A stretch of DNA of 64,000 bases from Gemmatimonadetes bacterium bin94 (GTDB lineage: Bacteria > Gemmatimonadota > Gemmatimonadetes > Longimicrobiales > Gaopeijiaceae): positions 124,001-188,000 of the forward strand of contig MPNE01000003.1 of NCBI GenBank assembly GCA_002238865.1, written 5' to 3'. Under the pieces are notes generated by a model that saw only the letters and a list, made by a program, of their open reading frames with translations, did not search any database and was not told the DNA's origin. How positions within the stretch are numbered: position 1 is the first letter of the stretch; each line of letters starts with the position of its first letter. The translations under genes and the position numbers were made by a program. Shown piece after piece: positions 11,072 through 20,052 of this stretch.

Positions 11072-12405
11072 GGGACCGCCGCGAGGGCCGGCATGATCTG
11101 CCGATCGACTATCCATTCGCGGAAGCGCCGATCGGCTCGCTCCGCGAGCGCCTCCCTCCGCAGCGCCTTCTTGCGCGGGCCGCCGTGAAGGGGATCAACC
11201 AGCCCCCAGTTCGAGTTCATGGGCTGAAAGGAATCCGGCTTCGCTTCGCGCAGATACCGGCAGAGCCCGCCGAGCATGGTCTCCGTCGGCGGGAGCACCG
11301 GATCCTCGCCGCCGAGAATGCGGTGCAGGTTGACCCCTGCCAGGATTCCGGAGGCCGCCGACTCGGTGTACCCCTCCACACCGGTCAGCTGCCCCGCGAA
11401 GAGCAGGTCGGGACGGCGGCGCGACGATCCATGGACGGTCAGGCATCCGGGAAAGTTCAGATAGGTGTTGCGGTGGATGGACCCCCAGCGCAGGAATTCG
11501 GCCTCGTGCAACCCCGGAATCATGGTGAAGACACGGCGCTGTTCACCGACGCGCAACCGTGTCTGGAAGCCCACCAGGTTCCACATCTGCCCGGCGCGGT
11601 CCTCCCGCCTGAGTTGCACGACGGCGTGCGGGCGTGCTCCGGTGCGGGGGTCGCGCAGTCCAACGGGCTTCATCGGACCGAAGCGCAACGTCTCGGGTCC
11701 CCGCCCGGCCATGACTTCGATGGGCAGGCACCCCTCGAAGTAGGGCACACTGTCCCAGTCGTGCCCGTCGTACACGTCGGCGCGGCGCAGAGCCTCGATG
11801 AACGCGCCGTACTCGTGCCGATCCATCGGACAGTTGAGGTAGTCCGCCTCCTGCTGGTAGCGACCGGCTTCGAACACCACCGTGCGGTCCACCGAATCGA
11901 CGTGAATGATGGGCGCGATGGCGTCATAGAAGGCGAGCCCTCCGTCCCCAAGCTCGGCGGAGATGCTGGCGGCCAACCCCGAGGACGTCAGGGGGCCGGT
12001 CGCCACAATCACCGGACCATGCGGAATGGACTTAGCCTCTTCCCGGACAACCGTGATCCGGGGGTCGGCTTCCACCCGCCGCGTCATTGCCCGGGAAAAA
12101 AGGTCCCGGTCCACCGCGAGCGCGGACCCCGCCGGCACCCGGCTCTCCCGTGCCGCCGCGAGGAGCACCGATCCCAGGCACTCCATCTCTCGCTTGAGCT
12201 GGCCGTGGGCGGTCGACGGACGTTCGCTCTTGAAGGAATTCGTGCAGACGAGCTCCCCGAGAGCTCCGGTCTGGTGCGCGGGCGTCCCCTTTCCCGGACG
12301 CATCTCCACGACCTTGACCGCGTGACCCCTCGCAGCCAGCGCCAGGGCGGCTTCGCAGCCGGCCAGACCCCCTCCGACCACGGTTACGGGGCTCATCGGC
12401 GTCAC
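11068..12405 (-). CDS. trmFO: Methylenetetrahydrofolate-tRNA-(uracil-5-)-methyltransferase TrmFO
   Basis: 445 residues. The N-terminal FAD site is VTVVGGGLAGCEAALALAARG. The conserved blocks GALGELVCTNSFKSE and FEGCLPIEVMAGRG contain cysteines matching those used by the family. The enzyme makes m5U54 in the T loop of tRNA using methylene-THF and FADH2. I chose the GTG at 12405 because GGGAGG lies 6 bases upstream; an ATG at 12396 is the alternative. It starts next to the topA stop and overlaps xerC, the conserved topA-trmFO-xerC order. Confidence 0.95.
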   Translation of the reverse strand: MTPMSPVTVVGGGLAGCEAALALAARGHAVKVVEMRPGKGTPAHQTGALGELVCTNSFKSERPSTAHGQLKREMECLGSVLLAAARESRVPAGSALAVDRDLFSRAMTRRVEADPRITVVREEAKSIPHGPVIVATGPLTSSGLAASISAELGDGGLAFYDAIAPIIHVDSVDRTVVFEAGRYQQEADYLNCPMDRHEYGAFIEALRRADVYDGHDWDSVPYFEGCLPIEVMAGRGPETLRFGPMKPVGLRDPRTGARPHAVVQLRREDRAGQMWNLVGFQTRLRVGEQRRVFTMIPGLHEAEFLRWGSIHRNTYLNFPGCLTVHGSSRRRPDLLFAGQLTGVEGYTESAASGILAGVNLHRILGGEDPVLPPTETMLGGLCRYLREAKPDSFQPMNSNWGLVDPLHGGPRKKALRREALAERADRRFREWIVDRQIMPALAAVP

Positions 12406-15084
12406 TCACCGCCTCCCGGGGGTCCTGGCGGAAGCTCTGCGGCGTCCCCTGGGGGCACGGCCCTTCTTGCGCCGGGCAGCCCTGGTCAGCAGTTCGACCG
12501 CCTCCTCCACGGTTGTCGCGGCGGGATCCCGGTCCTTCGGGACACTGGCGTTGGCGTTCCCGTCGGTCACATACGGCCCGTAGCGCCCTTCCAGAAGCTG
12601 GATTTCCGCGCCGGTTTCCGGATGGATCCCCACCACGCGCAGCACCTTTCTCCCGCGCCTGCGTTTCGGTTGCGCCAGAAGCCGGAGGGCCTCGTCAAGC
12701 GTGACCGAAAAAATCTGGTCGGCCGTTTGCAGGCTGCGATACTCCCGGGCCCGGACCACATAGGGCCCGTACTTGCCCAGCCCGGCCCTGACCTCCTCGC
12801 CGCTCTCGGGGTCCTTCCCCACGGTACGCGGCAGGGAGAGCAGGCGAAGGGCCTGGTCAAGGGTGACATCGGGCACTTGCATCCCCTTGGGGAGACCTAC
12901 CCAACGCGGTTTTTCGCCCCCCTTTCGTGCCTGTCCCAACTGGACGTAGGGGCCGAACGGTCCGACCCGGACGAAGACCGGCAGTCCTGTCTCCGGGTCA
13001 TCGCCCAGGTGTTCGCCGCCCCCCGATCCGATCTTGAGGAGTTCGCCGGCGCGCTCCACGGTCAGCTCGTCGATAAGCAGATCCGTGGGGATCGTCGCCC
13101 GGTCCGCGCGATCGCCTTCTCCCCGTTCGGCGAACACCGAGGTCTTGCCGATCCGGACCCGTATCGGCTTGCCCGTCTCGGGATCGGTGCCGACCGGCAC
13201 CTTCGGAAAATCGATGCCGGGCAGCGCGTCCTCGATCTGCCGGACGAGGCCGGGGCGGTCTCCCTCCCCGTTGTAGAAGGACTCGAGGAAGCGCCGGGAG
13301 TCGGCCTCACCCGCCGCGATGTCGTCCAGGGAGTCTTCCATTCTTGCCGTGAAGCCGAGGTCGATGTACCTGCCGAAGTGTTGGCGCAGGAGCTGGATGA
13401 CGGCCATGCCGATATACGTGGGGACAAGGGCTCCGCCGCGCTTGCGAACGTAGTCCCGGTCCTGAATGGTCGATATCGTCGGGGTGTAGGTCGACGGCCG
13501 CCCGATCCCCTCATCTTCCAGCTTCTTGACCAGCGATGCCTCCGAATACCGTGAAGGGGGCGAGGTCTCGCGGCGGTCCGGCTCTACCGAGCGGATCACT
13601 GTGGGAGGGCGATCGGGGTCAACCTCTTCCCGGGCAAGGGCGTCTCCGGGGGCGAGCCTTCCCTCGGCGTGGAGCAGGTCGCCCTCATCCAGGGCCGGCA
13701 GCAGCTGGTCTTTTCTGTTGTCGCCGTACACCTTCAGGTAGCCGGGGAAGCGGAGGACCGAACCGGTGGCACGAAAGGCGTGATCGACCCCCCCGATCGG
13801 GGCGATGAGGTCCACATTCGTCCTGTCCACCCGGGCATCGGCCATTTGAGAGGCAACCGTGCGGCCCCAGATGAGGCGATAGAGCGCCAGCTCGTCCCTG
13901 CCGAGGAAACGGGCAAGTTCATCCGGGGTGCGTCCGATCTCCGTAGGCCGAATGCCCTCATGCGCTTCCTGTGCGATCTTGGACTTCGTGCGATAGCGTC
14001 TCGGCCCCACATGGTACTCGTCTCCGAAGACGCGCCTGATGTACCGGCCGGCGTCCCCGAGCGCCTTGTTCGAGAGAGTCACCGAGTCGGTTCTCATGTA
14101 GGTGATCAGTCCCTCGCGGTCGCCACCGCCCAGATCGATCCCCTCGTAGAGGCGCTGGGCGCTCCTCATCGTCTGCCGTGGCGACAGCCGGAGCCGGCTG
14201 CTGGCCGCCTGCTGGAGCGTAGAAGTGGTGAAGGGTGGCGCCGGCCGCTGGCGGGTTGATTTCCGGTCCACGCGTCCCACGCGCCAGGGCGCTGCGTCCA
14301 GCGCAGCGGCAGCAATCCCGCCGGCGGCATCACGGTCGAGGTGAAGGGCGCGGGACGATTCGAGGAGCTTCCCCGTCGCCGAGTCGAAGTCCCTCCCCAC
14401 GGCTACACGCTTCCCTCCAACTGTCACCAGCAGAGCAGTGAACTCGTTTCCGCCGGACGCCAGAACGGCCTTGGCGCGCCAATACTCGGAGATCACGAAG
14501 CGTCTCCGCTCCTCCTCTCGATCCACGACGAGCCGAAGCGCCACGCTCTGCACCCGCCCCGCGCTCAGCTTCGTACGGACCTTCTTCCACAGCACCGGAG
14601 ACAGCTCGTATCCATAGAGGCGGTCCAGCACCCGGCGCGCTTCCTGCGCCTGCACCAGGCGCCGGTTGACCTCCCTCGGATTGGCCAGAGCCTCCCGGAT
14701 CGCAGGCTTGGTGATCTCGTGAAATGCGATGCGCCGGACGGGCACCGAAGGCTTGAGGACCTCCAGAAGGTGCCAGCTGATCGATTCGCCTTCCCGGTCT
14801 TCGTCGGTCGCGAGCAGGATCTCGTCGGCCTGGCGGAGGAGCTTCGTCAACTCGCGCACGTGTTTCTTACTCTCGTCGGGCACGACGTACACGGGCCGGA
14901 AGCCGTTCTGCGTGTCGACACCCAGCCGTCCCCAGGGCTTCTCCCGGATGGCACTGGGGGTCTCCCTGGCCGATCGGGGAAGGTCGCGGATATGCCCGTA
15001 CGACGCCTCGACCCGGTAATCCGGGCCGAGAAACCGCCCGATCGTCTTTGCCTTCGCCGGCGACTCCACAATCACCAACTTCAC
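12406..15084 (-). CDS. topA: DNA topoisomerase I (type IA)
   Basis: 892 residues from a GTG with an AGGAGG 7 bases upstream. The Toprim domain opens with LVIVESPAKAKTIGRFLG and has the acidic LATDEDREGE triad. The active-site region is GLITYMRTDSV with its catalytic Tyr. In place of Cys4 zinc fingers the C-terminus has at least three topoisomerase C-terminal repeats (FGPYVQLG, YGPYVVRA, YGPYVTDG), then a basic Arg/Lys-rich tail likely to bind DNA. It relaxes negative supercoils. The start overlaps the aroK stop by GTGA. The frame is open upstream for about 290 bases, but homology begins at the GTG. Confidence 0.96.
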   Translation of the reverse strand: MKLVIVESPAKAKTIGRFLGPDYRVEASYGHIRDLPRSARETPSAIREKPWGRLGVDTQNGFRPVYVVPDESKKHVRELTKLLRQADEILLATDEDREGESISWHLLEVLKPSVPVRRIAFHEITKPAIREALANPREVNRRLVQAQEARRVLDRLYGYELSPVLWKKVRTKLSAGRVQSVALRLVVDREEERRRFVISEYWRAKAVLASGGNEFTALLVTVGGKRVAVGRDFDSATGKLLESSRALHLDRDAAGGIAAAALDAAPWRVGRVDRKSTRQRPAPPFTTSTLQQAASSRLRLSPRQTMRSAQRLYEGIDLGGGDREGLITYMRTDSVTLSNKALGDAGRYIRRVFGDEYHVGPRRYRTKSKIAQEAHEGIRPTEIGRTPDELARFLGRDELALYRLIWGRTVASQMADARVDRTNVDLIAPIGGVDHAFRATGSVLRFPGYLKVYGDNRKDQLLPALDEGDLLHAEGRLAPGDALAREEVDPDRPPTVIRSVEPDRRETSPPSRYSEASLVKKLEDEGIGRPSTYTPTISTIQDRDYVRKRGGALVPTYIGMAVIQLLRQHFGRYIDLGFTARMEDSLDDIAAGEADSRRFLESFYNGEGDRPGLVRQIEDALPGIDFPKVPVGTDPETGKPIRVRIGKTSVFAERGEGDRADRATIPTDLLIDELTVERAGELLKIGSGGGEHLGDDPETGLPVFVRVGPFGPYVQLGQARKGGEKPRWVGLPKGMQVPDVTLDQALRLLSLPRTVGKDPESGEEVRAGLGKYGPYVVRAREYRSLQTADQIFSVTLDEALRLLAQPKRRRGRKVLRVVGIHPETGAEIQLLEGRYGPYVTDGNANASVPKDRDPAATTVEEAVELLTRAARRKKGRAPRGRRRASARTPGRR

Positions 15085-15668
15085 GCAGATACCTCCTTGT
15101 CCAGCCCTTGCAGAGCCGGTGTCTCCAGGATTTTCAGGGCGACCTCTTCCGGGGTTCGGCCTTCCGTGTCGATTGTAATACTGCTGCGTTCGTAGTGGAC
15201 GCTTCGTTCTGCCAGGAGTGTCGCCGCTTCCGCAAGGGGGTCGGGAACATCCAGCAACGGCCTCGGGGTGTCGGATCCGGAGACCCGGCGCACGGCCGTT
15301 TCGGGCGTGACGCGCAGCCATACCGAAAGAGTATGGCGATCGAGCGCGTCCATATGACCCGGCCCGACGGCCCACCCACCGCCAACCGCCAGGACCAGCC
15401 TGTCTCGTCCCAGCACCCGCCTTCCCGCGTCGGATTCCAGGGCCCGGAAGTCCTCGATGCCGCGGCGGCGGATGATCTCATCGACCGGAAGGCCCCGTTC
15501 CCGGGCCACCTCGGTGTCGAGGTCGATGAAATCCCACCCGAGGGCTTTCGCGATCAAGGACCCGACCGTGGACTTTCCGGCCCCCATGAACCCGACGATA
15601 ACCACGCGTCGCAGTGGTGCTTCAGTCAAGGGCATCACCTCCAGGACGGTTGCCGCAGCCGGCTTCAC
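15081..15668 (-). CDS. aroK: Shikimate kinase
   Basis: 195 residues. Walker A is GFMGAGKST; the shikimate-binding DLD (FIDLDTEVARE), the GGG loop (LAVGGGWAV) and the lid arginines (RPLLDVPDPLAE) are present. It phosphorylates shikimate at the 3-hydroxyl in the aromatic pathway. A GTG overlapping the aroC stop (GTGA) gives the start used here; a later ATG (MPLTEAPLRR) would drop 11 non-homologous residues. aroC-aroK directly behind pilQ recalls proteobacterial pilMNOPQ-aroK-aroB. Confidence 0.94.
   Translation of the reverse strand: MKPAAATVLEVMPLTEAPLRRVVIVGFMGAGKSTVGSLIAKALGWDFIDLDTEVARERGLPVDEIIRRRGIEDFRALESDAGRRVLGRDRLVLAVGGGWAVGPGHMDALDRHTLSVWLRVTPETAVRRVSGSDTPRPLLDVPDPLAEAATLLAERSVHYERSSITIDTEGRTPEEVALKILETPALQGLDKEVSA
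15085..15097 (-). promoter_or_regulatory. Strong Shine-Dalgarno site that fixes the topA start
   Basis: On the minus strand AGGAGG (15092-15097) stands 7 bases before the GTG at 15084. This settles the GTG start over upstream in-frame options. The site lies within the 3' end of aroK, so topA can initiate by itself as well as by coupling. Confidence 0.75.
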
Positions 15669-16897
15669 AGGCCGCCAGGCTCCCTCTCACGAAAGCCGCG
15701 GGAGCCAATGTGGTCCAGGTATGAGTCCATGTTGCGCCGGAGTTCGACGATCGAGTCGCCGCCGAATTTCTCCAGAAGGGCGTCGGCCGCTACCAGTGCG
15801 ACCATCGCCTCCGCGACCACCGCGGCGGCGGGCACCGCGCAGACGTCGCTCCGTTCGACGGTCGCGTGCTTCGACGTTCCGTCTCGCAGGTCGACGCTCG
15901 GGAGCCTGTTCCGCAACAGTGTGGATATCGGCTTCATGGCACCTCGCACCACAAGGGGAGAACCCGTGGTGACGCCCCCCTCCAGCCCACCCGCCCGATT
16001 CCCCAACCGACCGAAACCACCGGCGCGGGTTCGTGATTTGTCGCGCAGGATCGCATCGTGCACGCGGGAGCCGGGACGGGCCGCGTTGACAAACGCCGGC
16101 CCGACCTCGACGCCCTTGATCGCGTGCACCGACATCACCGCCTGCGCGAGACGGCCGTCCAGCTTGCGGTCCCACGATACATAGCTGCCGAGCCCCACGG
16201 GCAACCCCCGTACGACGACTTCGAAGCACCCTCCCAGGGTGTCGCCCGCTCCCTTCGCGGCGTCGATGGCCGCGATCATGGCGTCCTCCGCCTCGGGATC
16301 GAGCGTCCGTAGCGGGGAGTCGTCCACCGCATCGTTGAGATCCGCCGGCAGTTCGTCCGGAATCCGCGCTTCCACCTTCCCGATGCGGGTCACGTGGCTC
16401 CCTACCGACGCGCCGACCTCCCGGAGCAGCGTCCGGGCCACCGCCCCGCACGCGACCCGTGCCGCGGTCTCCCGGGCCGAAGCACGCTCCAGAACATCTC
16501 TGGCGTCCCGGCGGTCGTACTTCAGGACTCCGGCCAGATCGGCATGGCCGGGCCGTGGAAGATAGACCGGACGGAGTGCCTTGGGATTCCCGCCGGGATC
16601 CGGCACCTCGTGAGCCATGGCCGTGGTCCAGTTCTTCCAGTCACGATTCCAGATCACCATCGACAAGGGGGAGCCCAGTGTGACGCCCAGCCGCAAGCCG
16701 GAGATGACCTCGGCCCGATCGGACTCGATCTGCATCCGGCGTCCCCTCCCGTACCCCCCCTGGCGGCGCCTGAGGTCCGGATCGATGTCGGACGCCGGGT
16801 CGAGACGAAGGCCGGCGGGAACTCCCTCCACCACGGCGACGAGACCGCGTCCATGCGACTCTCCGGCGGTGTGGAAGGACAGGTGGTCTAGTGCCAT
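15665..16897 (-). CDS. aroC: Chorismate synthase
   Basis: 410 residues. The N-terminal signature FHTAGESHGRGLVAVVEGVPAG is the chorismate synthase motif. RRRQGGYGRGRRM, RPGHADLAGVLKY and the C-terminal FGGDS block are also conserved. It removes phosphate from EPSP to give chorismate and needs reduced FMN. The ATG at 16897 was chosen because homology starts at MALDHLSF; 34 upstream codons are open but show none. It sits 79 bases after pilQ and overlaps aroK. Confidence 0.95.
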   Translation of the reverse strand: MALDHLSFHTAGESHGRGLVAVVEGVPAGLRLDPASDIDPDLRRRQGGYGRGRRMQIESDRAEVISGLRLGVTLGSPLSMVIWNRDWKNWTTAMAHEVPDPGGNPKALRPVYLPRPGHADLAGVLKYDRRDARDVLERASARETAARVACGAVARTLLREVGASVGSHVTRIGKVEARIPDELPADLNDAVDDSPLRTLDPEAEDAMIAAIDAAKGAGDTLGGCFEVVVRGLPVGLGSYVSWDRKLDGRLAQAVMSVHAIKGVEVGPAFVNAARPGSRVHDAILRDKSRTRAGGFGRLGNRAGGLEGGVTTGSPLVVRGAMKPISTLLRNRLPSVDLRDGTSKHATVERSDVCAVPAAAVVAEAMVALVAADALLEKFGGDSIVELRRNMDSYLDHIGSRGFREREPGGL

Positions 16898-16976
16898 GTG
16901 TGCGACGGGGAGGCAGGCGTGACTGTGCGGCAACGGGTACCGCTGGCGGGCTGTCCATAGATAGCGAACCCACCGG

Positions 16977-18389
16977 TCATGGGGAAGCGTTGCGAACAAT
17001 CGTCGGCGTCACCATGATCAGCAGGTCCCGCTGCACGGTGGACTCCCGGCGGGAACGGAAGAGGCGCCCGATCCACGGCAGGTCCATCAGCAGCGGGATG
17101 CCGGACCGTACCTCGCCGGTGTCCCTTACCGTCAACCCGCCGATGACCACCGTCTCGCCGTCTCCGACCAGCACCTGCGACTCGGCTTTCTGCCTTCGGA
17201 AGATGAGTCCCACGTCCGACGGGGCCAGGTCCGCCGAGGAGCGTTCGGCCGACAGTGTCAGCAGAATCTCGTCGGCGTCGGTGACCCTCGGCGTCACTTC
17301 GAGAATCACCCCCGTCTCCTTGTAGTCGACCGTCGCCACCGGAACGGTACTCCGAATACCGTCACCCTGGCCCGCCTGGACCTGGGCCCCGGCGTCGATC
17401 ACGCGCACGGGGGTCTCCTCGCCGACGACGATCCTCGCGGTGCGATTGTCCATGACGCGAACCGATGGCTGAGCTTCCACGTCGGTAAGTTGATACGTCT
17501 CGAGGGCGTCGATGAACCCGATGAGCGTAGCACGCCCGACAACGAGCGAGGTCAGGAGTGAAAGCGTGGGGCTGGCCATGCGGTTCGTGGCGTTGCCGAG
17601 TGCTGCGAGCGAGTGCCCTCCCAGCGAAACGACGTCGGTTCCCCGTTCGACTGTCTGGTCGGCAACGGAGATCACGCCGTCCCCGTCGCTGTCGATGACA
17701 CCCGGGGTCAAGAGGTTGAGTTGGTTCCCCCTGGTATCCTTGAGGTCGTACGTGATCCCGAAGCCCTCCAGGGCCGACCGATTCACGAAGATGATCTTCG
17801 CGGAGATGTCCACCTGGCGGACCCTGATATCCAGCGCCGCGACGAGATCACCCACCGACGCGAGAACGCGGGGAACGTCGGTGACCACGATCGTGTTGGT
17901 CTCCAGCCCCACCGAGACACGTCCTCGCTCGGTCAGCAGAGCTGCGACCAGGTCCTGCAGCTCCGCCGGATCGGCATAGCTCAGGCGAAAGGGCATGGTG
18001 GCCAGCGGCAACACGGCTTCCTGCTCGAAGAGAGTCCGTGCGTCATCCACACGAATGATGCCTCCCTCCTCCTCATGCGCCACGAATCCATAGGCGTCGA
18101 GAACCGAACGTAGCGCCACATCCCACGGCTGATCGCGGATCTCGGCGGAAACGAAGCCGCCCACATTCGACCCCGGCACGATCGAGCGGTTCGCGAATTC
18201 GGCGAAGGCGAAGAGCACTTCCCGGATCGGAGCTTCCGAGAACGAAATGGTGATCGGCGCACTGACCGCCCCGATGTCGACCTCCGGTGGAGGCGCCTCC
18301 TGAGTCCGCGCACATGCCCCCGGGGCGGGAAAAATCATGATGGGGCCAAGCAACCAGACCAGGCACATGCGGAAGTCAACCGGTTTCAT
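16977..18389 (-). CDS. pilQ: Type IV pilus secretin PilQ
   Basis: 470 residues, short for PilQ because the AMIN domains are absent. A signal peptide (about 1-28) precedes an STN/N0 domain (ITISFSEAPIREVLFAFAEFANRSIV), an N1-type domain with ETNTIVVTDVPRVLASVGDLVAALD, and the secretin core (ALETYQLTDVEAQPSVRVMDNRTARIVVGEETPV, VIGGLTVRDTGEVRSGIPLLMDLPWIGRLFRS). It forms the outer-membrane pore for pilus fibres and, with ComEA, for DNA uptake. The start overlaps the pilO-pilP stop by ATGA. Confidence 0.93.
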   Translation of the reverse strand: MKPVDFRMCLVWLLGPIMIFPAPGACARTQEAPPPEVDIGAVSAPITISFSEAPIREVLFAFAEFANRSIVPGSNVGGFVSAEIRDQPWDVALRSVLDAYGFVAHEEEGGIIRVDDARTLFEQEAVLPLATMPFRLSYADPAELQDLVAALLTERGRVSVGLETNTIVVTDVPRVLASVGDLVAALDIRVRQVDISAKIIFVNRSALEGFGITYDLKDTRGNQLNLLTPGVIDSDGDGVISVADQTVERGTDVVSLGGHSLAALGNATNRMASPTLSLLTSLVVGRATLIGFIDALETYQLTDVEAQPSVRVMDNRTARIVVGEETPVRVIDAGAQVQAGQGDGIRSTVPVATVDYKETGVILEVTPRVTDADEILLTLSAERSSADLAPSDVGLIFRRQKAESQVLVGDGETVVIGGLTVRDTGEVRSGIPLLMDLPWIGRLFRSRRESTVQRDLLIMVTPTIVRNASP

Positions 18390-19369
18390 GATCCTCTTCC
18401 TTCACCGGCAAGCGGCACATGCACCACCCTCCGTTGCGTCCCCTCCGGACCCTCCGTCTCCAGAACGGCCCGGCGGTCATGGATCTCCACTACGCGAACA
18501 CCCCCGATGACGTCGCCCAGCCGCAATCGGTAGGTGACCACCGGGACGGTCTCCGACGTTCCCGCACCATCGAGGCCCGATGGAATGCCGGTCCCCATGA
18601 GAAGCACACTGGCCCGGGGATTGCGGTGGCGGATGATGCCCAGCAGGGCCAATTCCTCGATGTCCGGACCCTCCTCGACACTCAGGGGCAGCGGCTGAAA
18701 CGGGTTGCGGCGTGTACGCGACGGATATGCGAACACCTCGCGTTCGTATACGAGGCCACCTCCGCGGGACCGTTGCGCGGCAGGGCGGTTGGCTTCGGTG
18801 CCGATCAGGGAATACGACTCGATTCGAAGGCCGGCGAGCACCGCTCCCCCGTCGTCCTCGGCCGCCGGGCCGGACCCGCCCTCGGGCATGATCGCCACGG
18901 CGGTCGGGACTACAATCCGGGCCAGCGAGGCGATTCCGGCCAGAAACGAGCCTATGGCGTGATAGCTGCCCCGGATGTCCAGTTCGTAGCTCCATCGGTC
19001 GTAGAATTCGCCAGGCTCGATGGGTTGTGGGCGCATCCTGGTCACCTCCACTCCGGTTCGGGTCTCGTAGTCGGAGACGGCTTCCAGCAGTACGGCCACC
19101 TCTCCACCAGCCGGGATCAGTCCTTCCAGCGTTGCGATGTGCTCCCTGTAGCGACCCACGGCGGCTTCCAGTTCCCTCTCGCCCGCCACCTCATGCGCCG
19201 AAGCGTGCCGGTTCGATTCCTCCAGACGGGCAACGCGGACCCGCTTCGCTTCCCCCCTCTCGACTGTTGGTGCAAACAGATGGGTGTACACGAAATACGG
19301 ACCGGAGAGGGACAGCAGTGCGAGAAGGACCGCGCTTCGTCTCAGCGGATCCGCGGGCAGGAGTCTCAT
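18386..19369 (-). CDS. Fused type IV pilus alignment proteins PilO-PilP
   Basis: 327 residues that appear to join two proteins normally made from separate genes. Residues 1-200 are PilO-like: a short cytoplasmic tail, one membrane helix (about 12-30), a coiled coil (35-85) and a ferredoxin-like region. Residues 215-327 are PilP-like: RRNPFQPLPL, then ELALLGIIRHRNPRASVLL and YRLRLGDVIGGVRVVEIHDRRAVLE, which match the HR domain that docks on the secretin. No lipobox is present, so the PilP part would be tethered by the PilO helix. ATGA overlaps join it to pilN and pilQ on both sides. Confidence 0.82.
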   Translation of the reverse strand: MRLLPADPLRRSAVLLALLSLSGPYFVYTHLFAPTVERGEAKRVRVARLEESNRHASAHEVAGERELEAAVGRYREHIATLEGLIPAGGEVAVLLEAVSDYETRTGVEVTRMRPQPIEPGEFYDRWSYELDIRGSYHAIGSFLAGIASLARIVVPTAVAIMPEGGSGPAAEDDGGAVLAGLRIESYSLIGTEANRPAAQRSRGGGLVYEREVFAYPSRTRRNPFQPLPLSVEEGPDIEELALLGIIRHRNPRASVLLMGTGIPSGLDGAGTSETVPVVTYRLRLGDVIGGVRVVEIHDRRAVLETEGPEGTQRRVVHVPLAGEGRGS

Positions 19370-20031
19370 GGCAGGCGTGCAGGCTGAAGGGGCACCAGCT
19401 CCAGCACTTCCGGGGGCGGATCCTCCTGGCCGGCCTCGAGAACGAAGTGATGGAGGGGGTTGTCCGCACCGTCGCCAACGGACGCCGCCGACGCATGGTC
19501 CGAGGTGATCAGCCGGACGTCGCCGATGAAGAGGGACGACTCCAGTCCGTTCCAGAAGCGGGTGAGCGCGCGGTTGGTGCGTGCCATCCCCTCCAGCCGG
19601 AAGCGAATCCGCCGGTTGTCCGACGGAACCTGTGCCAACCGGGTCAGCCATGCTTCTTCCGGAAGTGCGTTCGCCACCTCGTCCATGATGCGGGGCCACA
19701 GGTAGCGAAGGGCGTCCATCTCCTGGATCCGTGCGACCCGGGAGGCAATGGAATCGCGGTGCGCCTGGAGGACCAGGCCACTGTGGCGGCGCGCAGCCGC
19801 GGTCGCCGAGTCGGCCAATGCCGCTTGGAGCACCAGGTCGAGGTCGGCCGTCTGCCCGCGGACGGACAACACGAGATAGCCGGCAAGACCAGCCGACACG
19901 AGCATCGCCAGACAGGAACCGACTACCCAACCGTCCGCAGGTATGTTCGGGAGACGCAGCCCCACCGGATCCTGCCGTAGCCGGCCACCTCGGATCCCGG
20001 GACTACCCTTCAGGAGATCGACTTCAATCAC
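19366..20031 (-). CDS. pilN: Type IV pilus inner-membrane assembly protein PilN
   Basis: 221 residues. It starts MIEVDLLKGSP, resembling the INLLP-type motif with which PilN contacts PilM. One membrane helix (about 34-55, GWVVGSCLAMLVSAGLAGYLV) is followed by a periplasmic coiled coil and a ferredoxin-like fold. It pairs with PilO in the alignment complex. It lies 21 bases after pilM and overlaps the pilO-pilP fusion by 4 bases. Sequence divergence is high, so the name rests largely on position and topology. Confidence 0.85.
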   Translation of the reverse strand: MIEVDLLKGSPGIRGGRLRQDPVGLRLPNIPADGWVVGSCLAMLVSAGLAGYLVLSVRGQTADLDLVLQAALADSATAAARRHSGLVLQAHRDSIASRVARIQEMDALRYLWPRIMDEVANALPEEAWLTRLAQVPSDNRRIRFRLEGMARTNRALTRFWNGLESSLFIGDVRLITSDHASAASVGDGADNPLHHFVLEAGQEDPPPEVLELVPLQPARLP

Positions 20032-20052
20032 GGTTACCCCCTAACGGCCTCC

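Noticed and set aside
10777-13554. A 925-codon plus-strand frame across xerC, trmFO and topA
   Set aside because: It is a composition artefact opposite three conserved enzymes.
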